Of a stretch of DNA of 37,987 nt, positions 16,108 through 24,761 are shown piece by piece. A program made the position numbers and the translations under genes. Position 1 is the first letter of the stretch. Each line of letters opens with the position of its first letter. Under the pieces are notes generated by a model that searched no databases, was not told the DNA's origin, and saw nothing but the letters and a program-made list of their open reading frames with translations. The DNA is from Collinsella sp. (lineage in GTDB: Bacteria > Actinomycetota > Coriobacteriia > Coriobacteriales > Coriobacteriaceae), in NCBI GenBank assembly GCA_019414325.1, contig DXMG01000005.1, forward strand, positions 27,560 through 65,546, given 5' to 3'.

Positions 16108-17404
16108 TACCGCATCCGCAGCACCTCGCGTGCCCAAGCGCGTCGCTGCCGTCATTCTCAACTCGCTCAAGGGCGGTGTGGTCCCGCGCATCGGCCTTCC
16201 TTACATCACCGTAGGGCGCGAGGTCGAGATCCGCGCCCTGCTCACCGATCTGAGTCTCATCGCCGACGGTGGCGCGAGCTTCCGCTTTCTGGTCGGTCGT
16301 TACGGCGCCGGCAAGAGCTTTTTGCTCCAGACTATCCGCACGCACGCCATGGGCGAGGGATTCGTCGTCGCTGATGCCGACCTGTCGCCCGAGCGCCGCC
16401 TGCAGGGCGGTCAGGGACAGGGCCTTGCCACCTACCGCGAGCTCATCCGCAATATATCGACCAAAACGCGCCCCGAGGGCGGTGCGCTCAACCTTATTCT
16501 GGATCGCTGGGTCGCCTCGTGTGCCGACGTCGACGAGTCGGTCGTCAATGCCCAACTGGCCCCGCTCGAGGAGATGGTCCACGGCTTCGACTTCACCCGC
16601 ATGCTCCGCCGCTATCGCATGGCCGCATCCGGGGGCGACGAAGAGACCATGAGCCGCGTGACCAAATGGATTCGCGGCGAATACCGCACCAAGAGCGAGG
16701 CACGCGCCGAGCTGGGCTCCTCGACCATCATCAGCGATGACGACTGGTACGACTACGTTAAGCTCATTGCGCGCTTTTTGGTTTGCAGTGGCTACAAAGG
16801 CATGCTGGTGCTCATCGACGAGCTCGTGAATCTGTATAAGATTCCCAACGCCATCACGCGCCAATACAACTACGAGAAGATCCTGACTATGTACAACGAC
16901 ACGCTCCAGGGCAAGGCGCAGTACCTGGGCATGATCATGGGCGGCACGCCAACCTCCATCGAAGACCGCCGCCGCGGCGTGTTCTCCTACGAGGCCCTGC
17001 GCAGCCGACTCGCTCAGGGCCGCTTTGCGCGCGAAGACCTTAAGGACATGCTCGCGCCCATCATCCGCCTGCAGCCACTCACCTACGAGGAGCTACTGGT
17101 GCTCATCGAAAAACTCATGCAGATCCATGCCGGCTACTTTGGCTGGACGCCCACGCTTGCCGAAAACGACTTGGTGGACTTTCTCAAGATTGAGTTCGGC
17201 CGCGTGGGAGCCGATACGCACTTGACGCCGCGTGAGGTTATCCGTGACTTTATCGAGCTGCTCGATATCCTGTGTCAGAACCCCGATGCAAATGTGGCCG
17301 AGCTGCTGCAAAGCGTCGGCGGCGACGCGCTGGCGCCGGCGGCCGCAACAGGCGACACCGGCACCGCAGGCGGCGACCGCAACTTCGCCGAGTTCACCAT
17401 CTAA
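16100..17404 (+). CDS. BrxD-like (DUF2791) P-loop ATPase
   Basis: The 434-residue protein has a clear Walker A motif GRYGAGKS (66-73) and Walker B MLVLIDE (235-241), with GGTPTSIED shortly after as a likely sensor region. The start KRVAAVILNSLKGGVVPRIGLPYITVGRE and the downstream QYNYEKILTMYNDTLQG are typical of DUF2791 ATPases, the family that includes BrxD of type 2 BREX systems. The ATG lies within the end of the TerB-N gene, so translation is coupled. It is expected to work with the helicase that follows. The C terminus is a loose Ala/Gly/Thr stretch. No BREX methylase or PglZ gene is nearby, so this is not a standard BREX locus. Confidence 0.88.
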   Translation: MSDTASAAPRVPKRVAAVILNSLKGGVVPRIGLPYITVGREVEIRALLTDLSLIADGGASFRFLVGRYGAGKSFLLQTIRTHAMGEGFVVADADLSPERRLQGGQGQGLATYRELIRNISTKTRPEGGALNLILDRWVASCADVDESVVNAQLAPLEEMVHGFDFTRMLRRYRMAASGGDEETMSRVTKWIRGEYRTKSEARAELGSSTIISDDDWYDYVKLIARFLVCSGYKGMLVLIDELVNLYKIPNAITRQYNYEKILTMYNDTLQGKAQYLGMIMGGTPTSIEDRRRGVFSYEALRSRLAQGRFAREDLKDMLAPIIRLQPLTYEELLVLIEKLMQIHAGYFGWTPTLAENDLVDFLKIEFGRVGADTHLTPREVIRDFIELLDILCQNPDANVAELLQSVGGDALAPAAATGDTGTAGGDRNFAEFTI

Positions 17405-17405
17405 C

Positions 17406-17446
17406 CCACCAAAAAGGGACAGGTTTATTTTGGCAGGTTTTATCTG
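17406..17446 (+). repeat. GGGACAGG-type intergenic hairpin repeat, copy A
   Basis: The stretch contains CCAAAA, GGGACAGG, TTTTGG and a trailing GGTTTT. The outer bases can pair so that GGACAGG lies in the loop. A similar sequence in opposite orientation is at 31517-31556. It sits in the gap between the ATPase and helicase genes. The role is unknown. Confidence 0.45.
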
Positions 17447-17520
17447 AGCAAACGTTGAAGCAGTAATGCAGCAAGCCGTTGCCAGCCGCGTTGAGAGATT
17501 CGATGTTGAAAGGAGGCCCC

Positions 17521-19965
17521 GTGAACGCCTTTGACCGCTACGCCCCGTTTATCCAAGACTTCATCTACTCCCACGATTGGGAGAGTCTGCGCTCTATCCA
17601 GGTTGCGGCGGCAGGCGCCATCTTCAACACGCAAGACAATGTGCTCCTGACGGCATCCACGGCATCTGGCAAAACTGAGGCGGCCTTCTTTCCCATCCTG
17701 ACCGAGTTTTGGGAGAACCCGCCCGCGAGCGTGGGCGCCCTCTACATCGGCCCCCTCAAAGCGCTCATCAACGATCAGTTCGTCCGTCTCAACGACCTCT
17801 GCGAAGAGGCCGATATCCCTGTCTGGCACTGGCATGGCGATGTCTCGCAGTCGCACAAGGCCAAGCTCATCAAAAAACCAAGCGGCATCTTGCAGATTAC
17901 GCCCGAGTCACTCGAGGCGCTCTTAATCCATAAGCACATGGCGATCCCGCGCATGTTTTGCGACCTGCGCTACGTGGTCATCGATGAGGTCCACTCGCTC
18001 ATGCGCGGCGACCGTGGCGGGCAAACACTCTGCCTTATCGAGCGACTCTCGCGCATGGCCGGCGTGCAGCCTCGCCGCATTGGCCTTTCGGCCACCATCG
18101 GCGACCCCGAGCGCACGGGCGCTTTTCTCTCACAGGGAACGGGGCGCGACTGCGTTATCCCCCGCTTTGAGGAACCGCGCCGCATGTGGCGCATCTCCAT
18201 GGAGCACTTCTACAACTCGGGTCCCCAGGCACAGCAGCGGGGATTCGTAGGCACGGGTCCACAAGAAGCCGAGGTGCTTACTTGCGAGCGTATTGAGACG
18301 GCGGCGCCCGCGGCGCTGCCCGCATCCGGACAAGACATGTGCCACAGCGGACAGCTTGCACAGGAAGAACGCCGTCAACGTCGCGAGCAGGCGCGGGGCA
18401 AGGCCGCTCCCAAAGACCGTCGCACTTCCTCGGCCCCCGAGGGCGAAGTCGACATCCCACGAGCGGCCGAGCAGGCGCTTCTCAACCCCACCGACACGGC
18501 ACCCGACAACGCCGACCCCGGTATGGGCTATATCTTTGAGCATACGCGCGGGCGCAAGTGCCTGGTCTTTGCCAACTCGCGCGAGGAGGCAGAGGCCGTG
18601 TGCTCCATGCTGCGCAGCTACTGCGAAAGTCGACACGAGCCCGACCGCTTTCTCATCCACCACGGCAACCTTTCGGCATCGCTGCGCGAGACGGCCGAGG
18701 AGCTCATGCGCGACGAGGAGCAGGCGCAGACAACCGTCACCACCTCCACGCTGGAGCTCGGTATCGATATCGGCCGCCTGGAGCGCGCCTTCCAGATTGA
18801 CGCGCCGTTTACCGTCAGCTCCTTTTTGCAGCGCATGGGGCGCACAGGCCGTCGCGACCTTCCGCCCGAGATGTGGTTTGTCATGCGCGAGGAAGAACCC
18901 GAGCCGCGCACGATGATGCCCGAGACCATTCCGTGGAAGCTCCTGCAAGGCATCGCGCTTGTACAACTCTATCGCGAGGAAAAGTGGGTCGAACCGCCCG
19001 AGCTCGATCGACTCCCCTACAGTCTGCTCTATCACCAGACCATGTCGACCCTCGCCAGCACCGGAGAGCTCACGCCGGCCGAACTTGCCCAGCGCGTGCT
19101 CACACTGAGCTATTTCCATCGCATCTCGGCCGATGACTATCGCGTGCTGCTGCGTCACCTCATTAAGATCGACCATATCCAGGTCACCGAAGGCGGCGGG
19201 CTCATCGTGGGTCTCGCGGGCGAGCGCATCATCAACAACTTTAAGTTCTACGCCGTGTTCCAGGAAAACGAGGAGTTCACTGTTCGCAGCGAGTCGGCCG
19301 AGTTGGGCACGATCGTCAATCCCCCACCGCCCGGTGAGCGCATCGCCATCGCAGGCCATTGCTGGATTGTCGAGGAAGTGGACTGGAAGCGTCATACCGT
19401 CTTTGCCACGCAGGTCAAGGGCCGTGTGCCGGCCTACTTTGGCGACTGCCCCGGTGACATCAATACACACGTACTCGAACGCATGCGCAAGGCGCTCAAC
19501 GAGCATGCGGCATATCCGTATCTCATGGGCAACGCACGGGCACGTCTTGCACAGGCTCGTCATACCGCCGAGATTTCGGGTGCGGGAACTAAGCCGCTCA
19601 TCAACCTGGGTGGCGACACCTGGGTGCTCTTCCCCTGGTTGGGCAGCTACGCCTTCCTAGCACTTGAGCGCATGCTTAAAATCAAATGCGCTGCTGAGTT
19701 AGGCCTTCGCGGACTCGACCCGTCACGCCCGTACTTTATGCAGTTTAAGATGAAGGCCGACGAGGAGACGTTCTTTGAAGTGCTCGCCGCCGAGGCCGAG
19801 AAGGACTTCGATCCCATCGAGCTCGTCTATCCCGGCGAGGTGCCTTACTTTGATCGTTACGATGAGTTCGTTCCCGAAGAGCTTGTGTGCAAGGGCTTTG
19901 CCGAAGGCGTGCTCGACATCGAGGGTATGAAGCAGCGCGCCCTCAGCTGGCGTGACCACGCCTAA
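17521..19965 (+). CDS. Lhr-like superfamily 2 helicase (BrxHI-like)
   Basis: The 814-residue protein has ordered SF2 helicase motifs: TASGKT (47-52), DEVH (155-158), SAT (190-192), TSTLELGIDIG (408-418) and QRMGRTGR (437-444). The C-terminal half (VPAYFGDCPGDINTHVLERMRKAL and on) resembles Lhr-type helicases. Residues about 232-335 form an unusual charged, low-complexity insert between the two RecA-like lobes. GTG 17521 has a near-perfect AAAGGAGG and is preferred to the ATG-like start at 17479. The gene follows the DUF2791 ATPase after 116 bases. It probably acts on DNA or RNA with that ATPase and the TerB-N protein. A long open frame on the opposite strand is a shadow. Confidence 0.9.
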   Translation: MNAFDRYAPFIQDFIYSHDWESLRSIQVAAAGAIFNTQDNVLLTASTASGKTEAAFFPILTEFWENPPASVGALYIGPLKALINDQFVRLNDLCEEADIPVWHWHGDVSQSHKAKLIKKPSGILQITPESLEALLIHKHMAIPRMFCDLRYVVIDEVHSLMRGDRGGQTLCLIERLSRMAGVQPRRIGLSATIGDPERTGAFLSQGTGRDCVIPRFEEPRRMWRISMEHFYNSGPQAQQRGFVGTGPQEAEVLTCERIETAAPAALPASGQDMCHSGQLAQEERRQRREQARGKAAPKDRRTSSAPEGEVDIPRAAEQALLNPTDTAPDNADPGMGYIFEHTRGRKCLVFANSREEAEAVCSMLRSYCESRHEPDRFLIHHGNLSASLRETAEELMRDEEQAQTTVTTSTLELGIDIGRLERAFQIDAPFTVSSFLQRMGRTGRRDLPPEMWFVMREEEPEPRTMMPETIPWKLLQGIALVQLYREEKWVEPPELDRLPYSLLYHQTMSTLASTGELTPAELAQRVLTLSYFHRISADDYRVLLRHLIKIDHIQVTEGGGLIVGLAGERIINNFKFYAVFQENEEFTVRSESAELGTIVNPPPPGERIAIAGHCWIVEEVDWKRHTVFATQVKGRVPAYFGDCPGDINTHVLERMRKALNEHAAYPYLMGNARARLAQARHTAEISGAGTKPLINLGGDTWVLFPWLGSYAFLALERMLKIKCAAELGLRGLDPSRPYFMQFKMKADEETFFEVLAAEAEKDFDPIELVYPGEVPYFDRYDEFVPEELVCKGFAEGVLDIEGMKQRALSWRDHA

Positions 19966-19991
19966 GACCAGTCTTTTTGGGACGGGGAGAC

Positions 19992-20870
19992 CTATTTGTC
20001 GTGAAGGACGGTGCCGAGGAAGTCGGTGTCGAAGGGCACGGCTTCGGCAAAGGCGTAGTCGCCGTCGCTGGCGATGAGCAGGTAGTTTTCCTCGCCGCCG
20101 AACTTCGCATCGCCACATGGGACCACCCAGGCGTGGATGAACACCTCGAGCGCCGTAGCAGCGCAATCACGCAGGAACGTCACATCGCCTCCCTCGTTTG
20201 CGCTCACGATATTGGCAACGTAGATGCCGCCGGCATTCAGGCTGCCCCGCACCAGGCGCAGCGCCTCAACGGTCGCCAGCTCGCGCACGGGCTCGGCACC
20301 GCCAAAGCAATCGCTCACGATCACGTCGTAGCGACGATGCCCCACGCTCGTCACGCCCAGGTACGAACGCGCCTCGGCAGTAATCACCCGCAGGCGATCG
20401 CCCGCCGTGCGCTCCAGCTCGTCTAGGTAGAACCAGCGGCGGGCCAGACGCGTAATCTCTCCGTCATACTCGATGACGTCCATGCGCAAACCCTCGTGCG
20501 ACATCAGTGCAAACTTGGGATAGGCAAACCCGCCGCCACCCAGCATGAGCATACGGCTGATACCGTGACCATAAACGTCGCGCATCGCATCCTCGGCCTC
20601 AAACACGTCGTCAAACGCACGATAGTACGCAAAGGCGGGCTCAGCCCAACGCTCGCCAACGTAACTCGCGCTTTGGTAGACGCCGCCTTGCACCAATACG
20701 CGGACTTCGTCGCCGCCCTCGTCGTGCACGCGCTTCACACGCGCCAACCCATTGCGGGTTCGCGCAACCTGCAGACAGGCAGCACGAACAGCGACAGCGG
20801 CCGCACCAAGCGCCGCGGCTCCCAGAGCAACGCCGGCAACGACGCCGGCAGAAACACTCGGCTTGTTCAT
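19992..20870 (-). CDS. Spermidine-synthase-like methyltransferase-fold protein
   Basis: The 292-residue protein has an N-terminal hydrophobic segment (VSAGVVAGVALGAAALGAAAVAV) that may anchor it to the membrane, then a spermidine synthase-like Rossmann fold: RMLMLGGGGFAYPKF (motif I), MDVIEYDGEITRLA, and YDVIVSDCFGG. These bind a nucleoside cosubstrate, but members of the family include many proteins that are not polyamine makers, and no polyamine genes are nearby. Its ATG touches the elp3 stop (TAGATG) with GGAG six bases upstream, so it is expressed with elp3. The substrate is unknown. It is convergent with the helicase with only 26 bases between. Confidence 0.82.
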   Translation of the reverse strand: MNKPSVSAGVVAGVALGAAALGAAAVAVRAACLQVARTRNGLARVKRVHDEGGDEVRVLVQGGVYQSASYVGERWAEPAFAYYRAFDDVFEAEDAMRDVYGHGISRMLMLGGGGFAYPKFALMSHEGLRMDVIEYDGEITRLARRWFYLDELERTAGDRLRVITAEARSYLGVTSVGHRRYDVIVSDCFGGAEPVRELATVEALRLVRGSLNAGGIYVANIVSANEGGDVTFLRDCAATALEVFIHAWVVPCGDAKFGGEENYLLIASDGDYAFAEAVPFDTDFLGTVLHDK

Positions 20871-22778
20871 CTAGAGCTCCTTTTGCAGATAAAGGCCATG
20901 GTCATAAAAACCAAGATGGCGATAGTACTCGCGCGTACCGATCGCGCTGATCACGTTGATGCGCGCATAGCCGGCATCCCGGGCAATCTCGCACGCACGC
21001 TCTACGAGCAAACGCCCCAACCCGTGATGCTGCGCCGCCTGGCCCTGGTCGCCCACGCGTGCCGCCATGCCATACACGTGCACCTCGCGAATCATCGCCT
21101 CCTCCGGCCCCGTCGGCAACTCGTCCGCATGCGCGGCAACAAACGAATGGTCGGGCAGCGACAACCGCAAAAAGCCCGCGATCTTGCCCCGCGGCGTCAC
21201 CCACTGCAAAAAGCGCTCGTAAGTCACCGTCGTTTCGTACGCCACTTCCTCATCAAGAGAAAGCTCATCCAAGTCGGCACCCGCGGTACTGATCTCGCGA
21301 TAGCGAATCTCGCGCACCACTGCGCCTTCTCCACGAGCCGCCAAGCGATTCTCGACGAGCTGACGCAGGTTGGGCTTCTTGTTGCCCACCATAATGTCGT
21401 CGGAACTAAAGTCGCGGATCATGCGACTGATGCGGCAGAACGCCGGCGTCACCACGATGTCGTCGGCAAGCACATCGAGCAGCTCTTCCTCGGTATAGGG
21501 ACGCCACTCGCCGCGCTCATAGCAGCCCACCAGACGCGAGCCCTCGATGAGCGCACACGGGTAGACCTTGACCTCGTCGGGCATAAAGGCCCCCTCGGTC
21601 ATAAAGCGCTCGTAGTCGCGCTTGTCCCCCTCGGGTGTGGCGCCCAGCAAGTTGAGCATAAAATGCGCATGGATCTTAAAGCCAAACAGGCGCGCAAGCG
21701 AAAACGCCCGCTCGATCTGCGCCACCGAAATGCGACGCTCGTTGATATCGAGCAGGTGCTGGTCGAGGCTCTGGATACCCATCTGAATCTTGGTGCAGCC
21801 CAGGCGGCGGATGAGCGTGAGGGCCTGCGGCGTTACGGCATCGGGGCGCGTCTCGATAACGAGTCCCACCACGCGATGCTTCGCCGTCTCGTTGATGCGC
21901 TGCTGACGCTCGAGCTCCTCCATCGTTGCCGTCTGCCACTCGGTGACCTCGCCCCACGGCGTGCCGGGGCCGTACAGACGACGTACCGCACGGTTATAGC
22001 ATCCCACGGCAGCATCCACACGCTCCTGCTCGTCGGTAACGCCGCTCGCAAGCTCGGCCTCATCAGTCACAATGCCGGCAGCCCGATAGCGCTCGCGGCG
22101 GTCTGCTACCACCGGCGGCAGGGCATCGGCGGGCGCGTCATCGAGCAGGCGCCCCGCCTCGGCACGGTTGATGCCCGGACGCGCCAACATGGGGTTAGCC
22201 GCCACACCAGCCACGGCATCGTCATTGAGCGCGCGGAAGAGCTCCGACATAAACCACGTCTGATACCCTCGCGGATAATCGCTCCAGGTACCGCCGAGCA
22301 CGATAAGCTCAATCTTATCGGTCGCATGCCCCATCTGCGAAAGCGCCGTCAAACGGGCACTCACCTGCAGATACGGGTCGAAGCAGTTTTGCTCCGCACG
22401 GGCACACGCCGGCTCAGCGTGCAGATAGCTCTTGGGCATGCGCAGGTCGTTGGGGCAAAACAGGCAATCGCCCGAGCACGGCCACGGCTTGGTAATGACA
22501 GTAATGGTCGCCACGCCCGAGGCCGTTCGGCGCGGCTTCATACGCAGCACCTGCAGCAGTTGACGCTCCAGCTCGGCATCGACATTCCACCCAGCCCACC
22601 GAGCCGGCTCCTCGCGCTTCACCCGCTGGTAGAACGGCAGCAGACGGCGCTTGGCCAGGTCGCGTTTGTCGGCACCCTCGCGGCGCGCCTCGGCATGTAT
22701 CAGTTTGACGAGTGCCTTGTCGTCTACGGTCTCGCCGCGACGCAGAGCCTCGAGTATGTTCAAAATAATCTGTTCCAT
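20871..22778 (-). CDS. elp3: Elp3-family radical SAM / acetyltransferase tRNA-modifying enzyme
   Basis: The 635-residue protein matches bacterial Elp3: a lysine- and arginine-rich N-terminal region, a radical SAM cluster with C101, C105 and C108 (CSGDCLFCPNDL), IELIVLGGTWSDYP, FDPYLQVSARLTALSQMGH, RIAHAHFMLNL-type middle (KIHAHFMLNLLGATPEGD), and a C-terminal GNAT domain (about 480-635; EVHVYGMAARVGDQGQAAQHHG). Elp3 starts the cm5U-type modification of the wobble uridine of tRNA using SAM and acetyl-CoA. The C-x3-C-x2-C spacing and full length suggest it is active. It is the first gene of a pair with the spermidine-synthase-like gene. A terminator from the gene upstream lies just before it. 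Confidence 0.92.
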   Translation of the reverse strand: MEQIILNILEALRRGETVDDKALVKLIHAEARREGADKRDLAKRRLLPFYQRVKREEPARWAGWNVDAELERQLLQVLRMKPRRTASGVATITVITKPWPCSGDCLFCPNDLRMPKSYLHAEPACARAEQNCFDPYLQVSARLTALSQMGHATDKIELIVLGGTWSDYPRGYQTWFMSELFRALNDDAVAGVAANPMLARPGINRAEAGRLLDDAPADALPPVVADRRERYRAAGIVTDEAELASGVTDEQERVDAAVGCYNRAVRRLYGPGTPWGEVTEWQTATMEELERQQRINETAKHRVVGLVIETRPDAVTPQALTLIRRLGCTKIQMGIQSLDQHLLDINERRISVAQIERAFSLARLFGFKIHAHFMLNLLGATPEGDKRDYERFMTEGAFMPDEVKVYPCALIEGSRLVGCYERGEWRPYTEEELLDVLADDIVVTPAFCRISRMIRDFSSDDIMVGNKKPNLRQLVENRLAARGEGAVVREIRYREISTAGADLDELSLDEEVAYETTVTYERFLQWVTPRGKIAGFLRLSLPDHSFVAAHADELPTGPEEAMIREVHVYGMAARVGDQGQAAQHHGLGRLLVERACEIARDAGYARINVISAIGTREYYRHLGFYDHGLYLQKEL

Positions 22779-22798
22779 GACCCCATTGTAAAGGCAAA

Positions 22799-22828
22799 GG
22801 CGCCGGAGCCCGTCACGGCTCCGGCGCC
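22799..22828 (-). terminator. Terminator of the HTH/DUF4097 operon
   Basis: A perfect 12-bp stem (GGCGCCGGAGCC at 22799-22810, GGCTCCGGCGCC at 22817-22828) with a 6-base loop is followed on the minus strand by TTTGCCTTT. It ends the regulator operon before elp3 begins. Confidence 0.85.
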
Positions 22829-22875
22829 TCCATCAAAGAGCATGCCTATATGTACCGATCTCCGAAAACCGATTG

Positions 22876-23775
22876 TCACTCCGGATCAAACGACATGTCA
22901 CCCGAACCGACCTTAAAACGATACGTGGCAGACTTATCACCGTTGTCGAATTCAAGATTCAATATGGTCTCGCCATCGTAGCCAAGCGGAAGGAAATCGC
23001 TCTCGAAGTCACCGCTGCCCACGGTGAGACTCGCCTTAAAGCCCGCAGAGTTCGGAACCGCTATCTCCACATCGCCCGAGTCCACGCTTACGTCCATCGA
23101 CTTCGCGGGGGCCTGGTAGAGCTCGAACGTCACATCACCCGAACCGACCTTGGCATTCAGGGTGTCGGTTACAGTGCCCGCAAACTCAACGTCTCCCGAG
23201 TCCAACGTCAGGCTGAGGTCATGACACGCAATGTCCGTGACCGTCAGATCGCCCGCTCCTACATTCGCCGTAATGCCCACCATGTTATCGGCAACTTCGC
23301 GCGGCAGTTCGACGGTAACCGTGCGGTCAATGGCGCGCTCGTCATCGCAATCGAACTGGCGAATCTTGAGCGTAGAACCCTTAACCTCGGCCAGATTTTT
23401 GGTTGCCGCATCGAAGGCGACGGCCCCCGTTGCCACGCGACCGCTTTCAATTACGCGCACCGGCCCGCCGGAGACGTGTTTGACCTCGACCGTGCCCGAC
23501 GTCACGTCCAAGTCAAGTGATGTGAACGCGTCGGCATCAAACGTTTCGCTCGAAAGCTGTTGAGGCCGAGCGGAATAGTTACCGCTATTCAAGGAATCGT
23601 CCTCGTCAAACGCATCGCCCATACCAGACAAGCCGGATACAACATCGTCGAGATCCCACGGACCATCAAAATGAATCAATGTCCGCGAAATGCCAAAGAC
23701 AAGCCCGATGATGAGCACAAACGCTCCGATGCCAATGCCCAAGCGCCTCTTAGACTCATGCGAGAGCTTCATCAT
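22876..23775 (-). CDS. DUF4097-family membrane-anchored beta-repeat protein
   Basis: The 299-residue protein has a basic start, one membrane helix (about 12-34, IGIGAFVLIIGLVFGISRTL), an acidic linker, then a repetitive beta-solenoid-like region with recurring short motifs (SGTVEV, GAGDLTV, SGDVEF, GSGDVTF, SGDVEI, GSGDFES, GSGDMSF) at roughly 20-residue spacing. This is the DUF4097 / putative adhesin pattern, probably outside the cell. Its ATG overlaps the stop of the HTH gene, so both are made together; the HTH protein with its own membrane segments is the likely regulator. Such pairs are common in Gram-positive bacteria and act in envelope stress in some cases. Confidence 0.85.
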   Translation of the reverse strand: MMKLSHESKRRLGIGIGAFVLIIGLVFGISRTLIHFDGPWDLDDVVSGLSGMGDAFDEDDSLNSGNYSARPQQLSSETFDADAFTSLDLDVTSGTVEVKHVSGGPVRVIESGRVATGAVAFDAATKNLAEVKGSTLKIRQFDCDDERAIDRTVTVELPREVADNMVGITANVGAGDLTVTDIACHDLSLTLDSGDVEFAGTVTDTLNAKVGSGDVTFELYQAPAKSMDVSVDSGDVEIAVPNSAGFKASLTVGSGDFESDFLPLGYDGETILNLEFDNGDKSATYRFKVGSGDMSFDPE

Positions 23776-24494
23776 TCATCACCTTCTTTGGCACTCGACT
23801 CAGCGGTGGTCGCGGCAGCCATGTCAGCGTCAACCGCTGTGGAAACGTCCTCCCCCTTAGTCCTAGCGACCGCCGGCGCCGGACCAACCTGAATATCCCC
23901 GCGCGCCCAATCGCCATCGAGCGCACGCGCCACCCAGTGATAGATGGGAATCGTGAAGAAAATCAGCGCGGCAAAGGGGCCGGCGCCAAACAGGAACATC
24001 AGCAAAAAGAACAGCAGCCAGCACACGGCCCAGTACGGGAACGACTGGAACGGACCCTTCACCGGAGTCGGGCCGGCCGCGCCGGCACCCGTCACCTGCG
24101 CCGTAGCGGCATTGGCGGCCTGCGCACTCCAGCTTGCCGCTTGCGCCGCCTTGGCGGCGGCATCACTCGCCTGCGTTGCCGCCTCGGTAGCACGTGCCGC
24201 TGCCTCATGGGTACGGGCGCGCTCCGCTGCCTCGGCCTCGCGCTGACGGGCGCGGTCCTCGTTCTCAAACTCGATATCGTCCTCGATCTCATCGCTCGGA
24301 TTGAGGAGCTCGTCCAAACTCACGCCATAGAGTTTTGCGAGCGAGATCAGGTTCTCGGTATCGGGCGAGCTCTCCGCACGCTCCCATTTACTGACCGCCT
24401 GGCGCGACAGCCCCAGCTTTCGCGCCAGCCCTTCTTGGCTAAAACCCTTGCTGCGACGAAGGTCGGCGAGCCGCTGCGCAGTTTCTACATTCAT
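23772..24494 (-). CDS. XRE-family HTH regulator with C-terminal membrane segments
   Basis: Residues 1-65 form an XRE helix-turn-helix (RLADLRRSKGFSQEGLARKLGLSRQAVSKWERAESSPDTENLISLAKLYGVSLDELL). An Ala/Glu-rich, probably coiled, linker follows (75-155), then two hydrophobic segments (YWAVCWLLFFLLMFLFGAGPFAALIFFTIPIYHWV) and a polar tail. The layout suggests a DNA-binding protein tied to the membrane. ATG 24494 has AGGAGG at good spacing; a longer frame reaching 24743 adds an unrelated-looking leader. It is followed, with overlapping stop and start, by a DUF4097 protein, its likely partner or target. It probably controls its own operon. Confidence 0.88.
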   Translation of the reverse strand: MNVETAQRLADLRRSKGFSQEGLARKLGLSRQAVSKWERAESSPDTENLISLAKLYGVSLDELLNPSDEIEDDIEFENEDRARQREAEAAERARTHEAAARATEAATQASDAAAKAAQAASWSAQAANAATAQVTGAGAAGPTPVKGPFQSFPYWAVCWLLFFLLMFLFGAGPFAALIFFTIPIYHWVARALDGDWARGDIQVGPAPAVARTKGEDVSTAVDADMAAATTAESSAKEGDE

Positions 24495-24761
24495 GGTTCC
24501 TCCTATGTGATGCCAGCCGTGCCGCCGGACCGTTTTTGTTCTTAAGGCGCCTTGCACAGTTAAAAATCTATCCGCCACCGCCAAAAGCATGCCACCTATT
24601 CTAGTGAGATTTTTGACAACCGGCGGTTGCGGGCACATATGAGCTGCGGAAATGTGTCCAAACAAAGCAATGACCCGCAGCTCGGTTGTCCCCGTTGCGG
24701 CGTTAACGGTAGTATGGTCGTACTGTTTATTCCGCACCGCCAACGGAGGGAGTCCCGCGCC

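Noticed and set aside
18130..19563. A 477-residue open frame on the minus strand
   Set aside because: It is the antisense shadow of the Lhr-like helicase, whose motifs are intact; high GC content makes such long shadows common.
14347..19965. A complete BREX system
   Set aside because: Only BrxD-like and BrxHI-like parts are present; PglX, PglZ and the BrxC/PglY ATPase are absent from the window.
20496..22916. An 806-residue open frame on the plus strand
   Set aside because: It lies opposite elp3 and the start of its partner gene; its translation is rich in Arg and His without domains, and the minus-strand frame has clear radical SAM and GNAT motifs.
24627..24761. N-terminal extension of the methyltransferase with a CGN...CPRCG zinc-finger-like stretch
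   Set aside because: It has no ribosome site, covers a likely promoter, and GTG 24762 has CGGAGGG upstream. The cysteine pattern is probably chance.
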